NCBI RefSeq assembly: GCF_001649575.2
Contig: NC_051449.1
Location: 22,156,033-22,220,032 of the forward strand
Direction of reading: 5' to 3'
From: Kryptolebias marmoratus
Taxonomy: Eukaryota; Chordata; Actinopteri; Cyprinodontiformes; Rivulidae
DNA length: 64,000 nucleotides
A program made the translations under genes and the position numbers. This document shows positions 54,018 through 64,000 of this stretch, piece by piece; position 1 is the first letter of the stretch, and each line of letters starts with the position of its first letter. The notes under the pieces are model-generated. The model was not told the origin of the DNA and made no database searches. It saw only the letters and a program-made list of their open reading frames with translations.

Positions 54018-55600
54018 CATTTGTTATAGTGACTTTTCTTTTTGTCTGTTACACACTTTGACTTATAACTAGGCCATATAGACTGAAAATTCATCCCAAT
54101 ATTTCCAGCTATTTATTGAATAATGAAAGGTCTTCTTAAAGCTTAAATCTCAAAAGGCTTTAAATCTTTTACTGCAGACAATCCAGAGCCTCACAAACAC
54201 AAATACTGCTCTGAAAACAAAACTCACCCTTTAATAAATCTTTATTTTACAGCTGTTTCAGTAGTGAATCTGTGCTGCTAAATGATAATATTATTATTAA
54301 TACTCCAATCAGTCGTGCTTGAAACAGAAACCCTATTTCAGTGTTTCTTTATTCTCTTGTAGAGGCAGGATGGTTCCAACAGCAAAGGTAACAACTTTGT
54401 TTTAAGATGTATAAAATTATTAATGTAGCGCAAAACAACCTGATCATGTAAGAAACATTCAAATTAAAGTCAGTGCTGCTTTTTACAGAGTAAAAACAAA
54501 CAATCATTAGGAGCTTCTGATGGTTTGATACAGTTGAGGGGAAAATGCCTAAATAAATTTTTATTTATTTATTTATCTAACTCATGATTTCACTGCTTTT
54601 GTTTAAGAACATAAATGTCAGATATTCATGCCCTCAGGACACTGAATGGAAATATTTTTATTCAGGCTCCCCTCGGCTCAACAAGACAAAAATAAATCAA
54701 GTTTAACTGTAATTAAGGGAGAAAGTATTTGATTAGAAAAACTTTGGATTTATATCATTCTTTTAAACTTTCATTTAGTCATTGTGTCGAAACATAAGAC
54801 TTTGCTGGAAGAGCAACTCCATCAGTCCCTGATTTAAAGGGACTTTGAGTCAAACTCTTCACTCATCATCACTTCTGTGTCAGCTGGAACACCGGAGAGC
54901 CAGCAGGCTGGGTTTTTTAATGGATACACGAAGATGGGAGACCTAATAGAAATAAAATAAACATCAGCTGCATTTATTTATAGTCCATCAATCTGCTGCT
55001 TGTTCTGGAGTTGGGTTATGACCCTGTCGTTTCCTCCACCAAGGAGGTTCTGTTCTCGGTTGTGTCCGTTTGTTTGTCTGTCTGTCAGCAAAGATCAGGT
55101 AAAAACTAAAGAACAGATTTGGAGGAAATTTTCAGGAAATGTTGGGATTGTCACAAAAAACAATGGATTAAATGTTGGTGCTGATCCAGATCACACTGGT
55201 TTTTAATCACGCTGTGAGGTTTGAGTTCTCTGAGTGCTTCCAGTTTATGGTTTTCAATGAAATGTTTGTTGTGCAGAATGTTACGGGCAGCGACTCACTA
55301 CAAAAATGTTTCTAACCAGCGATCGGGGGAGCTCCTTTAGTGGACAAGCAATGACTTCCTTAAGTTTTTGTTTTTAATTAGAATAAAAGTTCTGGAGAAA
55401 TTCTCATCCCAGATGCTTTATGAACGGCTCTGCTGTAGTCACTGGACAAAAAAACCAATCTGACATTCTCTGACGTCTCAAAAGGAACAGAAAAACATCG
55501 TCAGGGGATTTTTTTTCCAAAATATAGCATGAATGTCACCCTTACTTACAACTCATTTATCACTGAACTAGAAGTCTTCAGTTTCAAAAAATAAATCAAT
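54018..55600. other. Intergenic region between convergent pkn2 and gtf2b
   Basis: No coding exon, RNA gene or clear element ends are visible. The 68-codon frame at 55000-55206 has no recognised features. Confidence 0.65.
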
Positions 55601-55625
55601 TCATGAGCTGATTTCGTGAAAATTG

Positions 55626-55631
55626 TTTATT
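55626..55631 (-). terminator. gtf2b: Candidate distal gtf2b poly(A) signal
   Basis: TTTATT on + (AATAAA on -) lies 354 bases past the gtf2b stop codon. A nearer candidate is at 55819-55824. Confidence 0.45.
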
Positions 55632-55818
55632 TTTAAATTATTTGGAACAATTCAAACAAAGTAGAACCAGATTTTTCCTACAAAACAAATGCATTTATGT
55701 ATACAGTATGAAAAGAGGCTAAAATTGCAAGAGTCAGTTACAACTTTCCACTTGGACATATATACATGGTATAGTATATACACTCAAATGAAATACTGTA
55801 AGTACAGTCTGCAAGCTG

Positions 55819-55824
55819 TTTATT
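55819..55824 (-). terminator. gtf2b: Candidate proximal gtf2b poly(A) signal
   Basis: TTTATT on + (AATAAA on -) lies 161 bases past the stop codon. Which signal is used cannot be read from sequence. Confidence 0.45.
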
Positions 55825-55984
55825 TAAGCACTGGAATGTGTCCACGGTGTTCCTGTCAGAGTGCCTCCAGAAAGGCTGGTTGGACAAGAAGAAAAAAAAA
55901 AAACAAACAAAAAAAAACTGTTCAAATCCAAAACAAACTTAAGTACAGCAGAGAAACCTGGGCATGGAGCAGGAAGACTCTTGT

Positions 55985-56118
55985 TCACAGTTGGGGCAGT
56001 TTGTCGACGGGGGTGTCGAATTTGAAATCTGGAGGGAAAAGTTCTGCGGCTCGTGGATAGATGAGTCGGTACGACTGCCTGATGGTGACGTCTGCAACAC
56101 CCGCGATATCTCCGATCT
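55985..56118 (-). CDS. gtf2b: gtf2b last exon (residues 273-316)
   Basis: It encodes [20 protein letters not shown] and [20 protein letters not shown], then PQL and TGA. It is the end of the second cyclin repeat and the C-tail. Acceptor TTCTTCCGCAG. Confidence 0.97.
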
Positions 56119-56635
56119 CTGCGGAAGAACAGGAGGAAAAAAGGGGAAATCTGTTAGATCTAAACCCTGAGGGATCAGTGCTTTTACCAACTGACCTAAT
56201 TCCTTGTCCACAGTGTCCAACGGTGTTCTTTTTATGTGTCATTTCTAGGAAGGATTCTTTTACCCACACAGAGATGCAGAAAACAACCCAAAAGGTTGTA
56301 GTTACTATAACAAGCCTGCGTGTGGTGCTGTAACGCTGCCATAAAAATACAGCAGAAACAGGAAACAAGGCGGATAGAACAAACAAAGATAACACATCGG
56401 ACAGGAACCAGACTGGAAACACTATACGAGGATGGCAAAAAAAACGACATCCTTTTAGTGGGCTGGAGACAAAGTGGAGCATCTTTGTGTCCCATTAAAC
56501 TACAGGAACCCAGACATGCAGGACAGAGTCCTGTCCTAAATATGTCAACATAATGGACACGTCCAGGGAGGGACGGCTGGAGGGAAGAGCTCTCCTCACA
56601 GTGTTCAAACCTCATCAGGCAAAATTCTTAATTCA

Positions 56636-56670
<35 letters not shown>

Positions 56671-59600
56671 AAAATATTCTCATTTCCCACATTTTTAAAC
56701 ATATACTCGATGTATATTGTCATTATTTTTCTTTGGTTTCTGTTTAAGGATGTTACATACATCACATGAAGGTTTTACTCTGTTGAGAACCCAGCGTCTG
56801 CACCACAAACAGAATCAGTCACACTCAGCGTCGTAGGTCCGATTAGTGTGGGGACTGACGCCATTTTCTAAAGGCCGTCTTCACAGAAATATAAGGCTTG
56901 AATTTCGCAGTTTCACTCTGGAACCCAGTTTTGAAAAATACTACTCAACAGGTTCTAAACAATACAGGAACATGGAGGACGTTTACTCATCTGTTTGAGT
57001 TGGCAGCTGAATATTCTACCTTTTGCGTACCTATAAAGTTAAACTGCACTGGGTTTTTTTTTCCTACAGTATGAACTCAAGATGTAACTTTTATTTCTAA
57101 AAGTATCCCAGGCCTGATGTTTGTAGTAATCCATCGCAGTGAGGAGAGAGATGAGCTGAAAGGTAGAGTCTCAAACAAATCGACTGGACCTCGTCTGTTT
57201 GTGACGATGTTTCACTTCTCATCTAAAAAGAGCTTTCTCGATTCAAACTGCGTCAGATGCTGTTTCTGCAGCTGAACTCGCTGGCAGATTAGTTTCACTT
57301 CCCTCCCTCCTGAGGGTCGATAGGCTCTTTGTCCACCTGGTGTTTCAGTCACGTGCATGGATCATCAGTGATAGGCTGTTTGAATCTGAAGAGGACTGCT
57401 TTTTCCTGCCAGCTGGTTTCAGAACAGGTTAGAAGTCTCGCCACCTTCATGCTAACAAACAGATCATTGCTCTTGGTAAAATAAAATAAAAAAACACGTC
57501 ATAACTTTTTCCACGTTGGCTTGTGTTGGTTTATGTCTTTCTAACCTTGCTGCTGTATGTTCAAATATTCATTTTAACATGTTTAGTTCTTCTATGCAGA
57601 AAGAACTAAGTAGGGAGAGTATCCAGGACAACATGGCAGCACCGATAAACCAGCTCCTGATGGCTTCAAGTCCCAACAAGAGAAAGCAGAATCATTTAGT
57701 TTATAATATATAAACACAGTGTTTGGAGTGAAACTGCGAAGGCAGCTTTCTAAAGCTGAAGCCTGAAACCTCCTCCTCTGTTTAAAGTTGGTTTGTTTTA
57801 TTTGACGTGTGGCTTCCTTCACCCCCCTCTCAAACCATCTGTCTTCTCTGTCCAGACAAATGAACTTTAATGCCCTCAAAAGAGATATGTCTAAAACTAA
57901 CGGCTGAAAAAAATTAGCTTGTGAATACAAGCAGCTGAAATGAGCTCCCACTACAGAGTGAGTGAATTGATGACTGGCTTCACCCTCAGGCACAGAGGGG
58001 AGCTCAGTTTTTAAAAAGTTGCTGCTCCTCTGTATCAAAAAGAGTTGAGAGGGGGGTTGGATGTCTTCTGGAGGCCTTCCAGGAAGGTGTTTGAGGCTGG
58101 AAGAGGACCTCAGGGCAGACCCACAATCTCTCAGCAGGCCTGGAAACACTTCCAATGAGGAGGAACCTCTGAGGATCTCTGCTGAAGCTGCTGCTGCCCT
58201 GTAACTGTAAAAATCAACTAAAGAAAATGGGATTTCCACCTAAAAGGTCCAACATTAGGAGTTAGACAGAAGAAAACATGGTTCCAGTGGGCTGAAGCAT
58301 GGATTGAGGATGACTGGATGAAAGTGATGCTCAGTGATGAATCACCACCCTGCTCGGACAAGGAGATGATGCTGGAGCTTTAGATGTTCCACTGAAGTTT
58401 CAAGTGACATTTCCAGCTGATGATGTGGAGCAGGCAGGCAGCCATAGTGGACATTTTCTCACTTCATCAATTCAAAGTAGGCTTGGTGATGATGAAGTTA
58501 TTTTTTAGGATGATGCTTCATCTCGTCACAGGGCAAAAAAAAGGTTCAAGCTCATTTTTTTCAGCCAGGAAACACATATCAAACTCATTGACACGTCCAG
58601 CAATAAGTCAAGATCACAATCCTGATATAAAATTTAGGCAAACAAAGACTAGCAACCCTTAAGAGGGAGGGGAGTGAGATTAATCTGCAGGTGATTGAGC
58701 AGCTCATGCAGTCTTAGTGTAGTGTAAGGGTATCTGATTGGATGGACTATCAGGATGAATGTTAAAGTTCTGATTGCTCAGGCTCAGGTCAACAGAGCAG
58801 CGGTGCTGTCACTCACCTTTCTGGGTCTTCTTCTCTGCAGAGGCCTGCGAGGCCATGTAGATGGCTGCTGCAGCCACGGAGATGGGGCTCCTGCCGGGCA
58901 CCAGGTCCAGCTCCACGGCCTTCCTCGCGATGAAAGTGGCAGCCATTTGCACCTGTTTGGGTAAGCCGAGGTTGGAGCAGAAGCGGGACATGAAGTCCCC
59001 CGTCGTGATGAGGTCCACGCTGGTCTCCAGCGCCTTCAGGATCAGCTTGAAGCACCGACCAATCTCTTTCTTGGAGATCCTGGAGACGGCACAGATCTCT
59101 GGAGGAGAGGGATAAAAACAGGTCTGCTGTCTCTTCTGCCAGAATCTCAAACCTCCACCTGAATGTTGCACAGGTGCATCAATCACTTCACCACTGTGAC
59201 ATTTCTGAGACTGAATCTGTTTAATGAGTCATGTCAGTGTTAAACTCTCAGGATCCCTTTACATTTTCCATTTTGAAATTCGAGACTTTTCCAAACTCTA
59301 ATTTTCAGATTTCTCTGTTGATTTTTTAAACCATTTTTTAACACCAACGTGCAGCAATGTGTAAACAGCCGTTATGTCTCTTGGCTGTCCTGGGAACACC
59401 TTGAAATCCTCCTGGAAGAGCTGGAAGAGGTGGCTGTGGAGAGAGATGTCTGGGCCTCTCTGCTCCAGCTGCTGCCCCCACGATCCCACTCCAGCAGCAG
59501 AGACTAGTAAATAACCTATTTATAAAGGCATAATAAACCCTTTATGAAGGTACCTTAATAGTAAAGTCATTCCTTTTCATTTGCCCTTCAACCACTTTTT

Positions 59601-62600
59601 AACTCAATTAATTGATCTTCATCTTTATCGTAAACGTTTTCTGTCTCCAAAATACTGCCCATGTCATGTTATACATTATGTCTATGATGTTTATATATAT
59701 TTAATGTGGAAAATACTTAATTTGTTTAAGATTTTTTTTATCTTTTATGAAATACAATGAGGACAAGAGTCTGAAAACAAAAATGTTTTCCCAAACTTAA
59801 CCAGACCTGGAAAAAACTGAACCAAAATTGGAGACTTTCCCAGACGTTTGAAGGCTCAGCAGGAAGTCAAACATTTATCTGACCTTTAAAGGTTCTGGGT
59901 ACACCTTCCTGTCTGCAGGCGATGTAGAGACAGGCTGAAGCGATGGCATCATTGGCTCGTCCCTTCAGACTCTTCTGTTCATAAACCTGCTTGAACAAGT
60001 TGTTTGTTCTGTCCTGAAGAAAAAAAAAAACAGAAATTCAAAAGTCAGAAATTTACTAGCAGATAAACTTTACATCAAGTCATTCTTATGACAAAAGATG
60101 AACTATACAAGCTAACACTGAACTTTATCCCTTTAGAGCAGGGGTGTCAGACTCTCCTGGGAGTTTCAGGTTTTTCTGCTCCAACACACCTGATTCAAAT
60201 GGTTTAATCACCTCCTCACCAAATCATCAAGTTCTCCAGGAGCACAGCAACAAGTCATCCATTTACACCAGGTGTTTTAAAGCAAGAACATCTAAAACAT
60301 GCAGGAGAGCGACCCCAGAGGAATGGAGTTTGACACCCCAAAATTAGAGGCTGTTTTCTCGTCAATTGAGGGTCCTTCTATAAAAACGAATGTTGTTTAC
60401 AAACACAATTAGCTAAAATTTAACAACCAAACAATTATTCTGACGTTGCACAGTTTTAACAAAAGAATATCTTTGACCACAGTCCGCTTCTTAGCTGACA
60501 ACAATATTGATTATTAAATGCCTGATGTTTTATTTGTTCTCTAAAGATGAAATTTCCAGGTTTCAAGTCAGAAAAATGAGCAGGAAAATCAGAGTTTTGA
60601 CTCAGCCAGTCAGATTTCCCACCGACCCCAACCTTAAAATCTAAAATGGCCGCCTCACACATGAAAAGCAGTGACAGCTGAATGAACTTTTATCTGACTT
60701 CTGTCAGTTTGTTTCTCATTTTAATCAGTCACACATATTTACTGTACTACCTCTATGAGGACACATGTTACTTCAGTGTTTGAATGAATAAAAACTGAGT
60801 CAGTTTAATATAGCTAATAATTGTTAGCCTGGTTCCTAAGAACAACTCTTAGCAGGTTTTAAAAGTTGCAACTAAAGTCAGTGTCTCACTAAGCTACACT
60901 AAACAGAGTTCAAGAGAGAGTTTCTAAAATGTCTGGAAACATTTGTGGGTTTTTCTTTATATTCTTGCACAAGCAGCAGGGCTGCATATCTGGATTTAAG
61001 GCACATAAAAAATATATATTGCAAGACAAATGTTGTCCTTAAATAGTCACCACGTTATCGCAGGCATCTGGACGCCTTCTCAGTTTAGTTTCTGTATATC
61101 TAGAGTACTACAGCTATATTTTTGGTGAATTACCACATTGTTTTTTTTTGGCTGCTGTTTGATAACATGCATATTTGTAACTTAACACTGTATACATCGT
61201 TTGCAATTCCAAAATAAAAAATCTACTGAAGTGTTTGTGAAAAAACAAATCTCCTGTAGACGTTCAGCCTCAGTGCAGAGCTTCCCCTCAGGAGGTTTCT
61301 TTAGCATTAGGCTACCATTAGACAGGTGGAACGCATTTTCTCTGACTCCTGCAGTTGGTGCGTAAAGACACACGAGCCACAGAGGTGTATTACAATAAAT
61401 GCTGTGGGTCGAGGTGAGTAGGATATGAGCAGAGGTGGGCAACAAAATATTCTGCACGGCATAGAATTCGGTTTTGCAAGCTTTGTGCAAAACGTGGCCG
61501 CCCAGTTTACTGGTGGCTTGGACACAAACACTCTGACTCCAACTGAAGCTTCAACTATTTTCTCACAGTTTTCTCTCCATTTTGACCTGCCAACTCATCT
61601 CCAACAGTTGCAGCGCAGCGAGGCATCGGCTTGAATCGTGGTTAAGTTGGGTCATTCCAGATCTGAGTCAGAGGTAAATGCAACGCAGCATCCTGCAACC
61701 TCAAGGTGTGTTTTGACCCTTTTGCCTTTCCATACATCCATCTCTCATTCTCCACTGCTGCTGTGGATCACTGGGGGCCCAAAACCCTTCCACACAACTG
61801 ATTAGGTCTACAACCATTCCTACATTGTGTTCATTTGTCTATCTGCTGACAAAATATCTGCTCAACCACAGAACAAAAAGGCAGCAAGTGATACTTATTC
61901 CTTTAAGAACTGCTACTTTCACTGTAGAGTGCTTTAGACAGTATCTTCCTTGACTCATTTTGTGTCGTGGCAGTAAACAAAACCAAAAATACACACCTTC
62001 TCCTAGACGAACATATTTGTGTTTATTTTAGTTTGTCTGTAGGCAGTTGTTAGTTCTTAGCACAGCTCCAGGTCTGAACTTACTACAATGTTCCTCGGCA
62101 GGTTGATGCGATCGGCCATGGTGCTGATCTCTTTGAAGGCGTTCAGCATGGCCCGGTCAGAGCTGCTCATGGTCCGCCGGTTCTGATACTTGGAGTTACC
62201 AAATTCATCAAAACTGGCAGCCCCCGTTCCCTGGAGAGAAAACATCAAACACTGATCAGAAAATACGAGAAATCACAATGACTTTGCTGCTTCAGAAAGC
62301 AGGAAGCTCAGACTCTTTCAGCATCATCACCATTCAGACCACAACTCAACTCTGTATCTGACAGAAAAAATACCTTTCATTTTCTTTACTGAGACAAGAA
62401 AAACATCCAAAACATTTAAAAATGAACAGTTCAGCAGGTTGTGTGTAAAATTCAAAAATAATTAATTTTATGCATCATAAACAGCTTTTTAATCAACCTG
62501 AGTTTGGAGAGGACTGACGAGCTAACAGCTATCACCAAAGTGGACTGCTCCAGTCTTTAAAAGGTTCACACAGGTTCAGACCATACTGGTGAGCTAATAA

Positions 62601-63242
62601 TGGCTTGACTGAGCAGACTCACTGCTAAAATCTTTTTTCTTAGTTGTTTAAATAGAATTCAATAAATATTTGAAAGCAGCAGCAGCTAGCTGTAGCATTT
62701 AGGGCAGCACACGGTCACTTCTGGCAGGAAGTTGATAATGTTTTTTGCAAAAAATAACCATGTAATGTGAAATTGACAGTGATGTAAAAGTTTATGTAAT
62801 AACATTTGTGTGATTTAAAGACTGCAGCTGTTTTAAAACAGCATCAGTCTGCTTTGGTCTTAGCTGCATTCAGACTAGCTGTTAGCTCATCAGAATTAAA
62901 CTATTTCTCCAAACTGAGGTCATTTAAATAGCAATCAAACAGGTGAGAAATATTTGTTATACTTTTACACAGAAACCTTCTTGAAGGAGGCTGACTTATC
63001 TCTTTAAAGTGCTATAAATTAGAAATACTTGAATGTGTTTTCTGTATCTAACAGCTGACAGAGTGACGCTGAGATGCTGACTTCTAACTGCGGACAGAGG
63101 TTTCTCACCCTGCTGATCATGGTGGTCAGGTCTCCTCCATTGAGCAGTGGGTTCTGAGCGTCTCCCACTCTGGAGGGATCTTTAAGAGCTTTCTCGTTAG
63201 AAAACGTCCTCCACTCTGAGCCCACATCGATTACACGGTCGC
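55985..63242 (-). CDS. gtf2b: Transcription initiation factor IIB (TFIIB), partial: residues 43-316
   Basis: Five exons, in order of transcription: 63242-63109, 62230-62084, 60013-59884, 59098-58817, 56118-55985, with consistent phases and a TGA stop at 55987-55985. TFIIB binds TBP-TATA complexes and promoter DNA, recruits RNA polymerase II and helps choose the start site; it acts in the nucleus. The visible part holds the B-reader/B-linker (43-~106) and both cyclin-like repeats (~107-199 and ~200-310), ending VDKLPQL. Counting back gives exactly the 316 residues of vertebrate TFIIB. The N-terminal zinc ribbon (42 residues, first coding exon) is not found in 63243-64000 and must lie beyond the window. 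The gene converges on pkn2. Confidence 0.97.
56639..56668 (+). repeat. (GT)15 microsatellite
   Basis: It is a GT run in a gtf2b intron. Confidence 0.93.
57174..57246 (-). repeat. Penelope-tail-like repeat (copy 3, inverted, diverged)
   Basis: On the - strand it reads GAATCGAGAAAGCTCTTTTT, GATGAGAAGTGAAACATCG and GAGGTCCAGTCG. It aligns with the loop of the 53886 element with about one difference every six bases. Confidence 0.65.
57700..57880 (-). pseudogene. Degraded Penelope-like GIY-YIG C-terminal fragment
   Basis: The - strand frame reads [16 protein letters not shown] and then diverges to [15 protein letters not shown]. The LDRE-x-R/K-W/Y-x-x-R-x-x-K-E-A/S pattern is the end of the GIY-YIG endonuclease module of Penelope-like retroelements in fish. 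It lies about 450 bases upstream (in its own direction) of repeat copy 3, as expected for an ORF and its 3' tail. The wider 215-codon frame is otherwise unrecognised. Confidence 0.5.
58817..59098 (-). CDS. gtf2b: gtf2b exon encoding residues 179-272
   Basis: It encodes [40 protein letters not shown], the second cyclin repeat start [20 protein letters not shown] and [20 protein letters not shown]. Acceptor TCTCCTCCAGAG (AG at 59100-59099), donor AAAG|GTGAGT. Confidence 0.98.
59884..60013 (-). CDS. gtf2b: gtf2b exon encoding residues 136-178
   Basis: It encodes [40 protein letters not shown] and TFK. It is part of cyclin repeat 1. Acceptor TTTTCTTCAG; the donor is AAAG|GTCAGA, weak at +3. Confidence 0.97.
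60139..60341. mobile_element. hAT MITE (CAGGGGTGTCARACTC ends) in a gtf2b intron
   Basis: It starts CAGGGGTGTCAGACTC and ends GAGTTTGACACCCCAA (last two bases mutated from TG), 203 bp in all. The flanks CTTTAGAG and AATTAGAG share TTAGAG, an eroded 8-bp target duplication. CTCCAACACACCTGATTCAA is shared with the sister element at 40683. Confidence 0.88.
62084..62230 (-). CDS. gtf2b: gtf2b exon encoding residues 87-135
   Basis: It encodes [40 protein letters not shown] and RINLPRNIV: the B-linker and first helices of cyclin repeat 1. Acceptor TTCTCTCCAG, donor GTA|GTAAGT, phase 0 at both ends. Confidence 0.98.
62440..63010. mobile_element. TTTAAAGAGATATTTTGGCC-type MITE in a gtf2b intron
   Basis: The left arm holds AACAGCTTTTTAATCAACCTGA with GAGCTAACAGC. 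The right arm holds AGCTGTTAGCTCATCAG, CTCCAAACTGAGGTCATTTA and CTTATCTCTTTAAA. The arms are inverted relative to each other and match 43465-45665. The left terminus is eroded. Confidence 0.6.
63109..63242 (-). CDS. gtf2b: gtf2b exon encoding residues 43-86 (B-reader)
   Basis: It encodes [20 protein letters not shown] and [20 protein letters not shown], then MISR. It is the B-reader that contacts the polymerase RNA exit and active-site region. Acceptor TTTCCTCAG, donor AGG|GTGAGA. The two leading bases complete a Gly codon begun in the off-window exon. Confidence 0.97.
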
Positions 63243-64000
63243 CTGAGGAAACAGTTCAAACACTGGGTTTAAATCAGTCTGAGCAACAAAATACAGAATC
63301 AGTTTCTAAAATAATCACAGTAGTAAGTTTTAAACAGATTTATCTGAGCAGTTATTGTACCGACAGTCATACCTGCTTTGTTCATTTTATCTCTTTCCTT
63401 CTAAAACAAACTTTGAGTGAGGAAATGATTTCAACAGTGGCTTTACAGCAAGTCCTCTTCATGTACAACCAATAAACACATGAAACTGGTGTGATGTCCC
63501 TGAGTGTCACATTACATCCCACTGGAATAATTATCAGAGGATGATGGAAGATTCAGAACCATTCCCCTCAAATAAACATCTTCAGGCTTACAGTTTTCAG
63601 ATATTGTACTGATTATTTATTCATGTTTTGATTTTTTTCTAAGAACTGTAGATTTTCAAAGTGAGTTGGACTCCTTTTAAATATATATCTTTAATTTCAA
63701 TTTTATTTTATTCTTGTCACAAATACTTGCAACATTGTGAGGTTCCATATCAGAGAATGTTGTGTTCTGTAAATAAATGGGGAAGAAATGTAGATTTTCA
63801 TACAGTTAAGTCATGTTAGAGTTCATCTCCACCTCTTTTACATAAACTGAGATTCTAATGTCTCTTCAGTCATCAAACTGCATCAAATCAGGGATGTAGA
63901 AGGAAAATAAAAGGGTGTGACAACAGCAGAGAAACAGTCTTATTAAGGCCATTAACTCCTCTTATTTGGATCTTCTGTATGGATTTACATATTAAAGTTG
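63243..64000 (-). other. gtf2b: Start of gtf2b intron 1; no zinc-ribbon exon present
   Basis: I looked on the - strand for the conserved CPECGLVVG and CPNHPDA segments of the TFIIB zinc ribbon and found none. The sequence is AT-rich with no supported exon. Confidence 0.75.

Larger units (their letters stand above)
56119..58816 (-). other. gtf2b: gtf2b intron between the last two exons
   Basis: It contains a (GT)15 tract (56639-56668), the inverted Penelope-tail-like copy (about 57174-57246) and a degraded GIY-YIG-like frame (57700-57880). No exon is supported. Confidence 0.75.

Noticed and set aside
57592..58239. 215-codon - strand frame as an intact gene
   Set aside because: Only a 15-residue GIY-YIG-like segment is recognisable; the rest is anonymous, lies in a gtf2b intron and has no promoter or splice context. 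It is kept only as a Penelope-like remnant.

Overview
The window is vertebrate nuclear DNA, almost certainly from a teleost fish (probably a percomorph; the species cannot be named from sequence alone). It holds long AT-rich introns, GT-AG splice sites, several introns of only 70-90 bases, and a dense load of Tc1, hAT, pogo, Harbinger, SINE and Penelope-type repeats that are characteristic of fish. No bacterial, CRISPR or phage features are present.

Two protein genes are recognisable, converging tail to tail. (1) pkn2, protein kinase N2 (also PRK2), on the + strand: 23 coding exons from 7222 to 51699. Every junction is GT/AG and the phases chain without a break into a 973-residue protein (the human protein has 984). 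It carries three HR1 Rho-binding coiled coils, a C2-like domain, an AGC kinase domain and the AGC C-terminal tail. A CpG-rich promoter and 5' UTR with two upstream ORFs lies at about 6740-7221, and a long 3' UTR probably runs to about 53850. (2) gtf2b, TFIIB, on the - strand: five exons from 63242 down to 55985 encode residues 43-316. The first coding exon, with the zinc ribbon, lies beyond the right edge of the window. The pkn2-gtf2b neighbourhood matches human chromosome 1p22, which supports calling this the PKN2 orthologue rather than PKN1 or PKN3.

Layout: 1-3400 is a nested transposon wreck (a Tc1-like element on the - strand, a second Tc1-like element inserted in it, and a solo LTR at the seam). 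3400-6740 is gene-free upstream DNA. 6740-7242 is the promoter and exon 1. 7243-26077 is the 18.8 kb intron 1, a repeat sink holding three copies and one solo end of a hAT-like family (termini CAGGGTTTCCCCCAG), a decayed pogo/Tigger element, a tRNA-headed SINE and an intact-ended hAT MITE with target duplication. 26078-51699 holds the other pkn2 exons with further insertions in introns 2, 3, 6, 7, 11, 13 and 16. 51700-53850 is the 3' UTR with an embedded MITE and a G-rich tract. 53886-54017 is a perfect foldback element. 55600-63242 is gtf2b with a Penelope-like remnant and two MITEs in its introns. 63243-64000 is intronic.

The two genes are not known to act in one pathway: PKN2 is a cytoplasmic Rho/PDK1-responsive kinase, and TFIIB is a core RNA polymerase II initiation factor. 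I found no previously undescribed multi-gene system. The points most worth a second look are repeat biology (different coding cargo inside one hAT-like family, a deletion scar between nested transposons, a perfect 35-bp hairpin) and fish-specific changes in PKN2 (loss of the N-terminal caspase site, a reduced proline-rich linker, an Arg in the activation segment, and a microsatellite at a splice donor).
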